Origin: Candidatus Fermentibacteraceae bacterium
GTDB taxonomy: Bacteria > Fermentibacterota > Fermentibacteria > Fermentibacterales > JCC-6
NCBI GenBank assembly: GCA_016744855.1
Contig: JADGDO010000003.1
Location: 186,001-250,000 of the forward strand
Direction of reading: 5' to 3'
DNA: 64,000 nt
Part shown: positions 45,205-54,532 of the stretch, piece by piece
How the letters are laid out: the number at the start of each line of letters is the position of its first letter
How positions within the stretch are numbered: position 1 is the first letter of the stretch
Notes under the pieces: model-generated
What the model was told of the DNA's origin: nothing
The model's input: the letters and a program-made list of their open reading frames with translations, nothing else
Database searches by the model: none
Position numbers and translations under genes: made by a program

Positions 45205-45924
45205 TTGCTCTATCCTGTACTGTTAATTATCTGTTGTGCTGGAATACTCCAGGGCTTCTGTGGATTTGGCTACTCGCTGCTTGCTCTTCCTGTTATCTGC
45301 CTCTTTGCGCCGGCTCAATGGGCAGTTCCTGTCATAGCAGTCTCGAGTTTAGCCCTAAATATCATGGTGCTTAGTACTTCATGGCGAAACCTAAGACTCA
45401 GAGGATTCATTCCGCTTGCTGTTACCGGTATGCTTTTCACACCTCTGGGTGCATGGATGCTAGGTTCCATGTCGGACACAGCTGTACGGGTGATTATAGG
45501 AATAACAGTAACCACTGCTTCATTAGTTTCACTTTCCAGGTGGGCACCTCATATGAGAAGAAATCCCCTGGGCATGGCAGTAACAGGTGCACTATCAGGC
45601 ATTTTCAATGGTCTAACCACATTCAGCGGCCCCCCTGCAGTAATCTATTTGTCTGCAACAGAAACAGAAAAGGGGTCTTTCAGAGCCAATTTGTCAGCAT
45701 TCTTTCTTGCGCTCACTATTGTAGCAATACCTTCTTTTGTAGGAGCAGGAGTAACTTCAGCCTCCAATCTGATAGAGGCTGTTGTATACCTACCAGCAGC
45801 GGCCTTGGGGGGAACAATAGGAATCCTTCTCGCAAAAAAAATAGACAGCGCTGCTTTTAGAAAAACTGCTCTGGTTATTCTTTCTCTTCTTGGTGTTTCA
45901 GGAGCTCTGCAGGCCCTGATTTAG
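45205..45924 (+). CDS. TauE/SafE family sulfite/anion exporter-like permease
   Basis: 239 residues, about eight membrane segments in two related halves: LLIICCAGILQGFCGFGYSLL (first half) and GMAVTGALSGIFNGLTTFSGPP (second), the classic TauE/SafE repeats. The start is TTG 45205 with GGAGGT 4 nt upstream; a TTG at 45193 lies before that site. Substrate uncertain: sulfite, sulfoacetate or other small anions. Confidence 0.88.
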   Translation: MLYPVLLIICCAGILQGFCGFGYSLLALPVICLFAPAQWAVPVIAVSSLALNIMVLSTSWRNLRLRGFIPLAVTGMLFTPLGAWMLGSMSDTAVRVIIGITVTTASLVSLSRWAPHMRRNPLGMAVTGALSGIFNGLTTFSGPPAVIYLSATETEKGSFRANLSAFFLALTIVAIPSFVGAGVTSASNLIEAVVYLPAAALGGTIGILLAKKIDSAAFRKTALVILSLLGVSGALQALI

Positions 45925-45948
45925 TCTAGATCAACAGTTGCTTTGATT

Positions 45949-47253
45949 CTACAGATAACCCAGATCTCGAAGAGCTGGTCCAATTCCCATTCCGACAACT
46001 TCAATTCCAGGGTAAGCTGGTGGCGTAACCCAGTAGTTCAAAACCATCTCCATTTGAAGTGAATCCGGTACTATAGATGTGGTTTCTGCTGGATCGGATA
46101 TAAGGTTATAAGAGCGGAAAGTATCATATTCTGGATACCAGATTGTCTTTATAAAGTCACTGGTTACTGCTGCTGCTAGAAAAGGTGGTCCTGTATTTAA
46201 ATCGCTGGAAGGAATTCTTCTACTGGAAGGTAAATTCTCCGCAAAAAGATCAATACCATCAAAATCAGAAAAGTCTTGAGGTGAAGCTATATTAATCCTA
46301 CCAAGAATTGTTGGAAGGATATCCATTTGTGCTGCTGGATAATCAATTCTCTGCCCTGCAGGGATACTGGATCCAGACATTATGAAAGGTACACGAAGTA
46401 TCTCATCGTAAAGAGTCTTGCCATGACCGCCGTAACCGTGCTCCAGGAATTCTTCCCCGTGATCCGCTGTTACAATGATTATCGTGTTATCTGCAATCCC
46501 CCTGGCTCTTAGCTCCGCAAAGAGACGTGAGAGTTGATAGTCTGTCCAGGCAATTTCACCATCATAGAGAGCAATGAGATCGTCTTTCAGCTCCGGATTA
46601 GCAATAGCTCCCTCGGGAGTAAAAGTCCACACAGAATCCTCAAGCGTTTCACCGCTCCATAGAGTATCAAAAGGAGCAGGTGGAGAATATGGATCATGGG
46701 GATCAAATAAGTGTACTGCGAGAAAGAATGGTTGATCGTTATCACTCTGACGCAACCAGGTTATCACGCTGTCTACAGTTTCTCCTGCAAGTCCGTGCCC
46801 TTCAGGATTGCATTGAAAGTGATCATATCCACGATGATAACCGAATGTCTCACTCATAAGGAAAATATTGAAAAATGCTGCGGATGTGTATTTTTCGCCA
46901 TGAAGAATGGTTGCTATTGTGGGTAGGTGTGAGTTCATACCAAAGATGCGCTCTTGCGACACATTCATTGTAACACCGTGTGACTTTACAGATCTTCCAG
47001 TGAGAATGGAGGCGGTAGCTGGGAGGGTCCACGAAGCCTGTGCTCTGGTGTTCATCCAGGTGGTTCCCTCTGCGGCAAGACTGTCCAGGCATGGGGAAGT
47101 GTTTCTTTCATACCCATAAAATCCAAGATGGTCAGCTCTGAGTGTATCAATAATTACAAGAACCACATTGGGTCTGCTTTGTGTGCACCCCGAAAAAAGT
47201 CCTGTATAAATGAATACCAATGAATAAAGTAGTTTATGCGAAAGCTTTGTCAA
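45949..47253 (-). CDS. Sulfatase-family (alkaline phosphatase fold) lipoprotein
   Basis: 434 residues from a TTG with GGAGG 5 nt upstream. Lipobox FSGC (Cys 23). Metal site DTLRADHLGFYGY; nucleophile region ASWTLPATASILTGR, where the FGly-forming Cys or Ser of true sulfatases is Thr; second metal site VTADHGEEFLEHG. Thr there suggests a phosphotransferase or phosphodiesterase role (as in lipid-modifying members), or loss of activity. Anchored to the envelope. Confidence 0.85.
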   Translation of the reverse strand: MTKLSHKLLYSLVFIYTGLFSGCTQSRPNVVLVIIDTLRADHLGFYGYERNTSPCLDSLAAEGTTWMNTRAQASWTLPATASILTGRSVKSHGVTMNVSQERIFGMNSHLPTIATILHGEKYTSAAFFNIFLMSETFGYHRGYDHFQCNPEGHGLAGETVDSVITWLRQSDNDQPFFLAVHLFDPHDPYSPPAPFDTLWSGETLEDSVWTFTPEGAIANPELKDDLIALYDGEIAWTDYQLSRLFAELRARGIADNTIIIVTADHGEEFLEHGYGGHGKTLYDEILRVPFIMSGSSIPAGQRIDYPAAQMDILPTILGRINIASPQDFSDFDGIDLFAENLPSSRRIPSSDLNTGPPFLAAAVTSDFIKTIWYPEYDTFRSYNLISDPAETTSIVPDSLQMEMVLNYWVTPPAYPGIEVVGMGIGPALRDLGYL

Positions 47254-47315
47254 ACACTCCTCCTCTCCATAGATTTTTAAACCGTATCATAAAGCATAAG
47301 AAAACACATGCAAAG

Positions 47316-48737
47316 TTAGTCGAGATCAGTAATATGAACAGCTGCTTCAGCATCTTTCATGTCTAGTACAAGATGAGTTGCTTTGGTTTTCCAGGTGCCT
47401 TTTCTGAACCAAAACCAACCGATAACGGTAACCACAGTATTGGAGACAAACATAGACCACCAAATGCCAAGCGGGCCTAACCCAAAGGTATAAGCAAGCA
47501 GGTAGGCTCCCGGGATCCTAAGAAGCCAAAGCCGTGACATGTTAAGAACCATTACAGGCATTGTATAGCCAGATCCCTGAAAACTTCCGAGAAGAACCAT
47601 CAAGAATCCAAAGACGAATACTGAAGGGGTGGTTATCATGAACATTGTTTTCCCCAGTTGAATCACTTCCGGATCATTAACAAAAGCTCTTGATATATCT
47701 GCTCCAAAAAAGAACATCCCAAGAGTTATTGGCAATAGAATTAACCCGATCATAAGCAGAGCAGTTTTTGTAGACTTTTCTGCTCTGTTAACATTGCCGG
47801 CACCGAGATTCTGCCCAACAGCTGCAGCATTTGCCTGGCTAAGCCCCATAGCAGGTACGAATGCCATGTGTATTATTCTGTTGCCTACACCAAAGGCAGC
47901 TGTAACCGCACTACCGAACGAATTTACAATTCCAATCATGAATGTGAACCCAAGGCTTGTTGCCAGCTGACCCATTGAGACCGGAAGGCCTATCTTCATT
48001 ATCAGCCTCATCATGGTGCTATCAGGTTTCAAATTAGAAAGAGTGATCTTTACCCCGTTTGTACCCTTGTGAAGTCGGTACATGCCAATTCCGGACGCAA
48101 GAGCCCTGCTGAAAACAGTTGCTACAGCGGCACCAACAACACCCATCTCTGGAAATGGACCAATTCCAAAAATAAGAATTGGATCCAGAATCAGGTTCAC
48201 AATAACTGTAATAAGGTTAACTTGCATTGGCCCAACTGTATCACCCAGGCCAGTACTAATACCCTGATAAACAAAAAATACAAAAAGGAGAGGAAATCCT
48301 GTGAAGATCCAACGCATGTATTCATATGTCATCTGCCATGAATCGGCCGGAGTTTTAAGCAGGTTAAGAATTTGAGGAGTGAATAAAAAACCAGCGATAC
48401 CAAAAACAAGACCGATACCTGTAAGCAAAAGCAATAGTTGGCCGGCAACCAAGCTAGCTTTTTTTTCATCACCGGCTCCCTTAAATTGACTGACAAGAGT
48501 AGTTCCAGCTGCACCAAGACCCATTGCGAGGGCAAAAGCAATAAAAAACACATGCATTGTTATAGTCGGGGCCGTTAGCGCTTGTCTGCCAAGCTTACCC
48601 AGCCAGAAAGCGTCAGCAAGGTTGTAAAAGGTTTGAAGCAGATGGGAGAGCATAACAGGCCATGCAAGAAGCAAAAGCTTCCCCCTGACTGAGCCTGTTG
48701 TCATATCAATAACGCCGGTGGTTTTAACCCTATTCAA
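47316..48737 (-). CDS. MATE-family efflux transporter
   Basis: 473 residues, twelve membrane segments in two halves. MATE signatures: LLAWPVMLSHLLQTFYNLADAFW in helix 1 and, in the second half, GLPVSMGQLATSLGFTFMIG. Exports cationic drugs or metabolites with Na or H gradient. A TTG start with GAGAG 6 nt upstream is used; ATG 11 codons later is an alternative. Divergent from the ALDH gene across the 12-bp repeats. Confidence 0.92.
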   Translation of the reverse strand: MNRVKTTGVIDMTTGSVRGKLLLLAWPVMLSHLLQTFYNLADAFWLGKLGRQALTAPTITMHVFFIAFALAMGLGAAGTTLVSQFKGAGDEKKASLVAGQLLLLLTGIGLVFGIAGFLFTPQILNLLKTPADSWQMTYEYMRWIFTGFPLLFVFFVYQGISTGLGDTVGPMQVNLITVIVNLILDPILIFGIGPFPEMGVVGAAVATVFSRALASGIGMYRLHKGTNGVKITLSNLKPDSTMMRLIMKIGLPVSMGQLATSLGFTFMIGIVNSFGSAVTAAFGVGNRIIHMAFVPAMGLSQANAAAVGQNLGAGNVNRAEKSTKTALLMIGLILLPITLGMFFFGADISRAFVNDPEVIQLGKTMFMITTPSVFVFGFLMVLLGSFQGSGYTMPVMVLNMSRLWLLRIPGAYLLAYTFGLGPLGIWWSMFVSNTVVTVIGWFWFRKGTWKTKATHLVLDMKDAEAAVHITDLD

Positions 48738-48787
48738 AGTGCACTCTCTTCATATACAGGTGTTGAGTGGGAAACATAACACAGCAT

Positions 48788-48823
48788 ACAAACCGTAACA
48801 CAAACCGTAACACAAACCACAAC
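48788..48823. repeat. Three tandem 12-bp repeats between divergent genes
   Basis: ACAAACCGTAAC at 48788 and 48800 (identical) and ACAAACCACAAC at 48812 (two changes), period exactly 12. They lie between the MATE gene and the ALDH gene, in the control region of both. Possibly regulator-binding sites on successive turns of the helix; replication-origin iterons are unlikely without a rep gene. Confidence 0.6.
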
Positions 48824-48929
48824 ATTAAGCGTTACAAATTCCTATTGCAAGGAAGAATTTATTATATACGCTCCTGCGTTATGAAAATACGACATAACCC
48901 GTTCGTTTTACTAAAGAAAAGAGTTGGCA

Positions 48930-50474
48930 ATGAATTTAAAAGAGGCGAAAAAGAAGGTACTTGAAGGTCTTGAACTGCAGGAAGTAAACTCAGGTGTATA
49001 CTTCGGTGAGTGGATGAAGGTTCAGGGAAAAGATGTAGTTGAATCCATTTGTCCGGCCGATGGTCATGTTTTGGGCTCTGTTGCACAGGGCACAGAAGAA
49101 GATTACGAAAAGGTAATGATCGCTGCGGAAGATGCATACAAAGTGTGGTCCAGGGTTCCGGCACCCAGAAGGGGAGAAATAATCAGGGAAATTGGCTCTG
49201 AGCTCTTCAAAAACAAGGAATTGCTTGGCCTCTTGATTACCCTTGAGGTGGGTAAAACAGTTACTGAAGGTGCAGGTGAAATTCAGGAAGCAATTGATAT
49301 TGCAAACTTTTGTGTTGGACTCTCCCGCCAGCTGTACGGTCTGACTATCGCCAGTGAAAGACCAGAACACAGACTAATGGAGCAATGGCATCCTCTGGGA
49401 ACCATAGGAGTTATCACTTCATTCAACTTCCCTGCAGCAGTTTGGGCCTGGAATGCATTGATTGCTGCTGCTGTTGGTAATGTTACAGTTTGGAAGCCCT
49501 CCAGCAGTGCTTTGCTGACGGCTGTTGCAGTGTCTCACATTGCTAACCGCGTAGTAAAAAGAAACGGACTTCCCCCCATATTCCTGCTTTCATGCGGAAG
49601 TGGACGAACAGTTGGAAACCTGCTGGTTAACGACAAGAGAGCGGCTCTTATCTCATTCACAGGATCAACTGCTACAGGAAGAAGAGTCGGAGAGCAGACA
49701 GCAGCTAGATTCGGAAAGTCTATTCTCGAACTCGGTGGCAACAACTGTGCAGTTGTTACACCTGATGCAGACATCGACCTCGCTGTAAAGGGTGTTGCTT
49801 TCGGAGCAATGGCTACAGCAGGACAAAGATGTACATCAACAAGAAGAGTGCTCATTCACAGCAGCATTTACGATAATTTTGTAAGCCGGCTTCAGAAGGT
49901 ATATGGAAGTGTAAACATCGGCAACCCGATGAATCCTCATACAGTTGTTGGCCCTCTGGTAGATGCCGGTGCTGTCGAGGATTTCAAGAGTACTGTAGCT
50001 AAGGCACAGAAACAGGGCGGACGAATTCTTCATGGTGGACTACTGTTCAGTGTCGAAGGTTGCAAAGATGGCTGCTACGTATCCCCTACAATGATCGAAA
50101 TGGAAAAACAAGATGGAATCGTTCTTGAGGAGACCTTTGCTCCTATACTTTACGTAATGAAGTACGAAAGCATTGATGATGCCATCGCCACGCATAACGC
50201 TGTTCCTCAGGGTCTTTCTTCAGCAATCTTCTCAAACAACATCCGCGAAACGGAATACTTCATTAGCGCAGCAGGATCGGACTGTGGAATTGTAAATGTA
50301 AACACTTCCTCAGCGGGAGCAGAGATAGGTGGTGCCTTCGGAGGAGAGAAGGAAACTGGCGGTGGGCGTGAAAGCGGAAGTGATTCGTGGAAGTACTATG
50401 CAAGAAGACAGACTGTTACAATAAACTACGGTAAAGACATACCTCTTTCCCAGGGAGTTGAATTCCCCGTATAG
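48930..50474 (+). CDS. Aldehyde dehydrogenase, ALDH7 (aminoadipate semialdehyde) type
   Basis: 514 residues. HPLGTIGVITSFNFPAAVWAWN, KPSSSALL (NAD site), FTGSTATGRRVG, ELGGNN (catalytic Glu) and GQRCTSTRR (catalytic Cys) match the antiquitin/ALDH7 family, which oxidises L-aminoadipate semialdehyde and related aldehydes. ATG 48930 is used; a TTG two codons earlier is also open. No lysine-degradation genes are adjacent, so the exact aldehyde is uncertain. Ends at a strong terminator. Confidence 0.92.
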   Translation: MNLKEAKKKVLEGLELQEVNSGVYFGEWMKVQGKDVVESICPADGHVLGSVAQGTEEDYEKVMIAAEDAYKVWSRVPAPRRGEIIREIGSELFKNKELLGLLITLEVGKTVTEGAGEIQEAIDIANFCVGLSRQLYGLTIASERPEHRLMEQWHPLGTIGVITSFNFPAAVWAWNALIAAAVGNVTVWKPSSSALLTAVAVSHIANRVVKRNGLPPIFLLSCGSGRTVGNLLVNDKRAALISFTGSTATGRRVGEQTAARFGKSILELGGNNCAVVTPDADIDLAVKGVAFGAMATAGQRCTSTRRVLIHSSIYDNFVSRLQKVYGSVNIGNPMNPHTVVGPLVDAGAVEDFKSTVAKAQKQGGRILHGGLLFSVEGCKDGCYVSPTMIEMEKQDGIVLEETFAPILYVMKYESIDDAIATHNAVPQGLSSAIFSNNIRETEYFISAAGSDCGIVNVNTSSAGAEIGGAFGGEKETGGGRESGSDSWKYYARRQTVTINYGKDIPLSQGVEFPV

Positions 50475-50486
50475 AAAGTTCAAAAT

Positions 50487-50524
50487 TAAGAACGAGAGTG
50501 CCTTGCTGCACTCTCGTTCTTAAG
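50487..50524. terminator. Strong bidirectional terminator
   Basis: Perfect 16-bp stem (TTAAGAACGAGAGTGC and its complement) around a 6-nt loop, between the converging ALDH and hybrid kinase genes. Confidence 0.85.
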
Positions 50525-50549
50525 AAGCATCGCCTGATACGTATCCCTC

Positions 50550-52700
50550 TCACTCGCCTGTTTTGGAATTAGTTGGGGCTGGGAATGCCCATTTCGAAAT
50601 GATAGACAGAAGATCATCCCTGGAATATGGTTTCACCAGACAATCATTAAGCCCGGATTCCAGGTACAATTCATACTGCCCGGTCATAGCATGCCCTGTC
50701 GTGGCAATGATAGGCACTGTTACCCCCATTTCCCGAATTTTTTTGGAGGCAGTCAGGCCATCCATTACAGGCATCTGTATATCCATTAGAACAATATCAA
50801 AGTCATTTTTCTCCATTAGCAAAAGAGCATCTTTTCCATTCACTGCTGTTTCGTATTTGATTCCAGCCTCAGCCAAAAACAAACCGGCAATCTCAGTGAT
50901 CACCTCATGATCCTCAACCAATAGAACAGATACTCCTTTGATTTCAGCTTTCATCTGCTCAGGTGAACGATACTCTTCCGCAGTTCTAGTGTCTGGAGTG
51001 TTCAAAGTCAAAATGCACTTGAAAAGACTGCCTTCTCCTAGAGAACTCTCGACAGTCAGTGTTCCGCCCATGGCTGTGACCAGCAGGTGACAAATTGAAA
51101 GCCCGAGACCCGTTCCTCCAAATTTCCGTGTCATCGAAACATCCATCTGATGGAATGGTTCAAACAGATCGGCAAGGATCTTGCTATCCATTCCAATGCC
51201 TGTATCTCTAACGGCAATTTCAATTTCACAGGAGTTTTCTCCATTACTAAGAAGCTTGGAGCTAACTAAAACATTTCCGTTGTGAGTAAATTTTACAGCG
51301 TTCGATACCAGATTTCTCAATATTTGTGAAACTCTGAGGGGATCTCCGATGAGCAATTCAGGGATGGAATCGTCACAGTTAATTTCCAGACTAATCCCCT
51401 TGGTTTCCGCCTCGAGATCGAACAGTTCAACAGTTTCCCGTACAATTTCTTTAAAACGCAGAGGGATGGCTTCAAATGTCAGTTTGCCGGCATCTATTCT
51501 CGAAAAATCAAGAACATCATTAAGCACCCCGAGCAAAGACTTTGACGCAAAGTGAGTCTTTTTTAGGTAATTTTCCTGATCAGGTGTCAGGTTTGAATCA
51601 AGAAGAAGCTCGAGCATTCCTTGAATCACATTCATCGGTGTGCGTATCTCGTGGCTGATCATTGCCACAAAGTCACTTTTAGCCTTTGTCGATGCCTCTG
51701 CAATCTCATTGGCCATCTGAAGTTCTACATTTCTAAGTCGATAAATCTCTAACTCATTGCTTTTCTCCAAAGTCTCCATTTCGACTTTTAGTTGAGCTAT
51801 ATGACGATTCCGTGAATCATCCATGAACTTTTCTTTAGCAGAAGAGTACCTTTTCTGATAATCAAGAGCTTCACGGAAGAGAGACTGGCGCTCCTTCAGC
51901 GATGATAAGTCCATGAGAGTCGGTAATTCAATTTCATAATTATCTAACTCCCGATTTACCTCCAGAGATTCAAGAAACAATCTCTCTGCTTTCTTATCCT
52001 TCCCCTGAGTGATGTACACTCTTGCAAGCATCCACAATGCGCCTGCTTCTCCTCTTTTATTACCGGTTCTTTTACTTAGTTCAAGAGCTTTTTCTGCATT
52101 CTTTTCCGCTTCTTTAATCCTGCCAGTTTTGTTTGCCATATTGGCGGCATTGATAAAAGCCACAGCCTCAAAGTCGGGAATGTCGAGATCATTTATTAGT
52201 TTAGCTGATTCACTGTATTTATGGTATGCCGTTTCATAGTCTTCTGCAGCCTCATTGTTAAGACCCATGTTGTGGCAGGATACTGCTTTTTGTTCCAAAT
52301 TCTTAGCCTTATCCGCGGCGACCATAGCCTTGTTGATATAAGATTTGCTATTGTCTAGATCACCCAATCTTATATAAATGATACCTAGATTATTGTATAT
52401 TCCGGCCAATTGTTCAGCTTCACCGGATTCAAGAATAATGGACAGGGCTTTAAGGGCATTCTCAAGAGACTTATTGTAATCACCCCTCACTCCATAATAG
52501 GCACTGAGGTTTTGGTAAATCCTGTGATTCCAGTCAGGGGTGGAATACTCATCAGCCAATTGCTCCGCTTCTTTGAGGAGCTTGAACATCTCTGCGGGAC
52601 TCTGCATATGCAAAGCAAAAGCCAACTCAATAAGAAGCCTGATTCTTGCAGAACCTTCTGTGCGAGCTAATTCTTCTTTCAACCGAGTTATTTTATCCAC
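50550..52700 (-). CDS. TPR-containing hybrid histidine kinase with C-terminal receiver
   Basis: 716 residues from a GTG with GGAGGG upstream. Residues about 1-270 hold six or so TPRs (for example LAGIYNNLGIIYIRLGDLDNS and GEAGALWMLARVYITQGKD). A coiled coil leads to HisKA (MISHEIRTPMN), HATPase (NLVSNAVKF, DTGIGM, GGTGLGLSI) and a C-terminal receiver with acceptor Asp in IVLMDIQMP. No membrane span, so the TPRs probably sense a cytosolic protein. No output regulator is adjacent. A hybrid kinase like this usually relays to a separate phosphotransfer protein. Confidence 0.92.
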   Translation of the reverse strand: MDKITRLKEELARTEGSARIRLLIELAFALHMQSPAEMFKLLKEAEQLADEYSTPDWNHRIYQNLSAYYGVRGDYNKSLENALKALSIILESGEAEQLAGIYNNLGIIYIRLGDLDNSKSYINKAMVAADKAKNLEQKAVSCHNMGLNNEAAEDYETAYHKYSESAKLINDLDIPDFEAVAFINAANMANKTGRIKEAEKNAEKALELSKRTGNKRGEAGALWMLARVYITQGKDKKAERLFLESLEVNRELDNYEIELPTLMDLSSLKERQSLFREALDYQKRYSSAKEKFMDDSRNRHIAQLKVEMETLEKSNELEIYRLRNVELQMANEIAEASTKAKSDFVAMISHEIRTPMNVIQGMLELLLDSNLTPDQENYLKKTHFASKSLLGVLNDVLDFSRIDAGKLTFEAIPLRFKEIVRETVELFDLEAETKGISLEINCDDSIPELLIGDPLRVSQILRNLVSNAVKFTHNGNVLVSSKLLSNGENSCEIEIAVRDTGIGMDSKILADLFEPFHQMDVSMTRKFGGTGLGLSICHLLVTAMGGTLTVESSLGEGSLFKCILTLNTPDTRTAEEYRSPEQMKAEIKGVSVLLVEDHEVITEIAGLFLAEAGIKYETAVNGKDALLLMEKNDFDIVLMDIQMPVMDGLTASKKIREMGVTVPIIATTGHAMTGQYELYLESGLNDCLVKPYSRDDLLSIISKWAFPAPTNSKTGE

Positions 52701-52801
52701 TGACCCTCCAACTTATAAAAACTATAGGAGATAGTATATAAAAATAGTTGAAGAGGTACTATGGGAAAATGGTATATGATTTCTATTGCAATTGCGAAAG
52801 A

Positions 52802-53266
52802 TCAGAAGAAGGTTTCAGCTATTCTCCAAGTTCCCTGCTGGAGAACCATTGAATGCCTGTAAACAGAATCTTCATTGAGTATTGAGATAAAAACAACAGC
52901 TGTATCTCCCAACATTTCATGGTCTTCACAATTGATCATATCTCTGGAGTATGGAAGTTCACTTCTGAAAAACGGGGAATCAATAATCACAGAGATGAGA
53001 TCCTGTTCAGAGAGTGAGCAAACTTCAGATGAGCTGATTTGAACATCCAGATCTTGGCGGAGCTGGTTGGCCACCTGATCCGGTGCCATCCTCAACATAA
53101 CCATAACAGTAGAAAGTGCTTCCTGATTTTCAATAGTAAGTGCTCTGTAGATAGTATCACCATCAGCTCTGTATAGAGCATCCAGAATTGTATTCATGTC
53201 GGCTTCGGGGGTAGCAACTCCCCGAGCTACAAGTAGCAATAGTGAGAGGATAGCAATTCTCTTCAT
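52802..53266 (-). CDS. Secreted protein of unknown function
   Basis: 154 residues. Signal peptide to about residue 18 (ARGVA, then TPEAD). Two Cys (CSLSEQD, NCEDHE) could form a disulfide. The final WRIAETFF resembles the end of NTF2-like or DUF4878-type lipoprotein domains, but I do not claim it. AAGGGA precedes the ATG. Last gene of the minus-strand run that begins with the Lon-type protease, though separated from it by a hairpin. Confidence 0.65.
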   Translation of the reverse strand: MKRIAILSLLLLVARGVATPEADMNTILDALYRADGDTIYRALTIENQEALSTVMVMLRMAPDQVANQLRQDLDVQISSSEVCSLSEQDLISVIIDSPFFRSELPYSRDMINCEDHEMLGDTAVVFISILNEDSVYRHSMVLQQGTWRIAETFF

Positions 53267-53291
53267 AAAAATCCCTTCAGGAATGAAAGAG

Positions 53292-53319
53292 CCAGAGGAT
53301 GGAATAACCCATCCTCTGG
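53292..53319 (-). terminator. Hairpin terminator after the thioredoxin lipoprotein
   Basis: Perfect 11-bp stem CCAGAGGATGG / CCATCCTCTGG with a 6-nt loop, 11 bp past the stop of the gene at 53331. The downstream minus-strand bases (CTCTTTCATT) are T-rich. Confidence 0.65.
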
Positions 53320-53330
53320 TAGTATCTACA

Positions 53331-54521
53331 CTATTCGCTTAAAAGAGTTTCAAGAACAGCGGCAAGTGCTTCCTCGTTTGCAGGATCAGCACCAACTGCA
53401 TGGAAAGCAACAGTGCCATCCTGAGCAATTACATAAAATGTTGGGATGCCCTCAACGAAGTACTCTTGGGCTACCTCGTCACCATTTATAACGATGGGAT
53501 AAGTGTATCCGTTTTCAGTCATGAATGCTGCAGGGTCCTCCTGCTCCCATGTATTAACACCGATAACGACAAGTTCATCTCCATGAGTATCGTGGATTTC
53601 CTGAAGAGTTGGCATTACTTGGCGACATGGACCACACCACGTTGCCCAGAAGTCTAAAATAACGACTTTACCGCGAAGATCCTCCAGAGCAATGGTTCCA
53701 CCATCGGGTGTAGGGAGAGACCAGACTGGGGCTGGTGCACCAACTGCTATAGCACCGACATACTCTTTCGAAGAAAATCCATCAGGACATTCAAGAACAA
53801 AGACTGATGGGTCCGGCTGAATATCAACATTGATGTCTTGCAGAGTTACTGTGTAGTCCATACCGGATCCGTCTGGACCCCAAACTGACATTCTGTTTGC
53901 TCTGGGAAGGAATGTTTCAGCATCTATCCACCATGTTGATGTGTATGGAGGCATTTCTACAGTTACCACATGACATAGATGACCGTCAATTTCTTCCTGC
54001 TCCAGCATTTCGTATCCGGCTGCATTCAGCTCTGCACCAAAAGGATCTGTTGTAATTAAATACTCAACCAAAAGAACACCCTGAGGAGCGCTTTGAACAA
54101 GACGGGAGGCTCCCATTTCAATTAGTCCATAATGGAATTCCATTAACTGTGGATCAAGAAAGAAAGCTGTGACTCCGTCAGCAGCGACAGTACCAGAAGA
54201 GATTTCTTCGCCAACTTGAAGGGAGTATTCCGCATAAACAGAAGCTTCCTCTGTGGTTGCACCCTTCTGAAGAACTGCGCTAGCGGTCAGAGATAGCTCA
54301 GTAGTATCAGCCTCCACGAAATATCCTTCAAGGGTCATGTTGTATGAAACAGCGTTGACACCGAGAACAGCATCGGTAGCTGCCATAAGCAGATCCTGAG
54401 GATTCGTCGATACATCAACCGAAGCATCAGGGGTTTCCAAATCAGTATTAACCTCTTCTGTTGCAGACTCTCCGCAGGCAAAAAGCAACAGCAACAAACC
54501 CGCAATTGCGATTTTTTTCAT
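53331..54521 (-). CDS. Lipoprotein with LolA-like domain and TlpA/ResA thioredoxin
   Basis: 396 residues from ATG 54521 with AAAGGA 7 nt upstream. Lipobox LFAC (Cys 16). Residues about 45-245 are an all-beta region reminiscent of LolA/DUF2092 proteins (MDYTVTLQDINVDI near the end). Residues about 255-396 are a TlpA/ResA thioredoxin with the active site WATWCGPC. It would reduce disulfides or protect substrates in the periplasm. It follows nfo by 11 nt; an alternative ATG at 54536 overlaps the nfo stop. Confidence 0.88.
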   Translation of the reverse strand: MKKIAIAGLLLLLFACGESATEEVNTDLETPDASVDVSTNPQDLLMAATDAVLGVNAVSYNMTLEGYFVEADTTELSLTASAVLQKGATTEEASVYAEYSLQVGEEISSGTVAADGVTAFFLDPQLMEFHYGLIEMGASRLVQSAPQGVLLVEYLITTDPFGAELNAAGYEMLEQEEIDGHLCHVVTVEMPPYTSTWWIDAETFLPRANRMSVWGPDGSGMDYTVTLQDINVDIQPDPSVFVLECPDGFSSKEYVGAIAVGAPAPVWSLPTPDGGTIALEDLRGKVVILDFWATWCGPCRQVMPTLQEIHDTHGDELVVIGVNTWEQEDPAAFMTENGYTYPIVINGDEVAQEYFVEGIPTFYVIAQDGTVAFHAVGADPANEEALAAVLETLLSE

Positions 54522-54532
54522 AATAATTCCTT

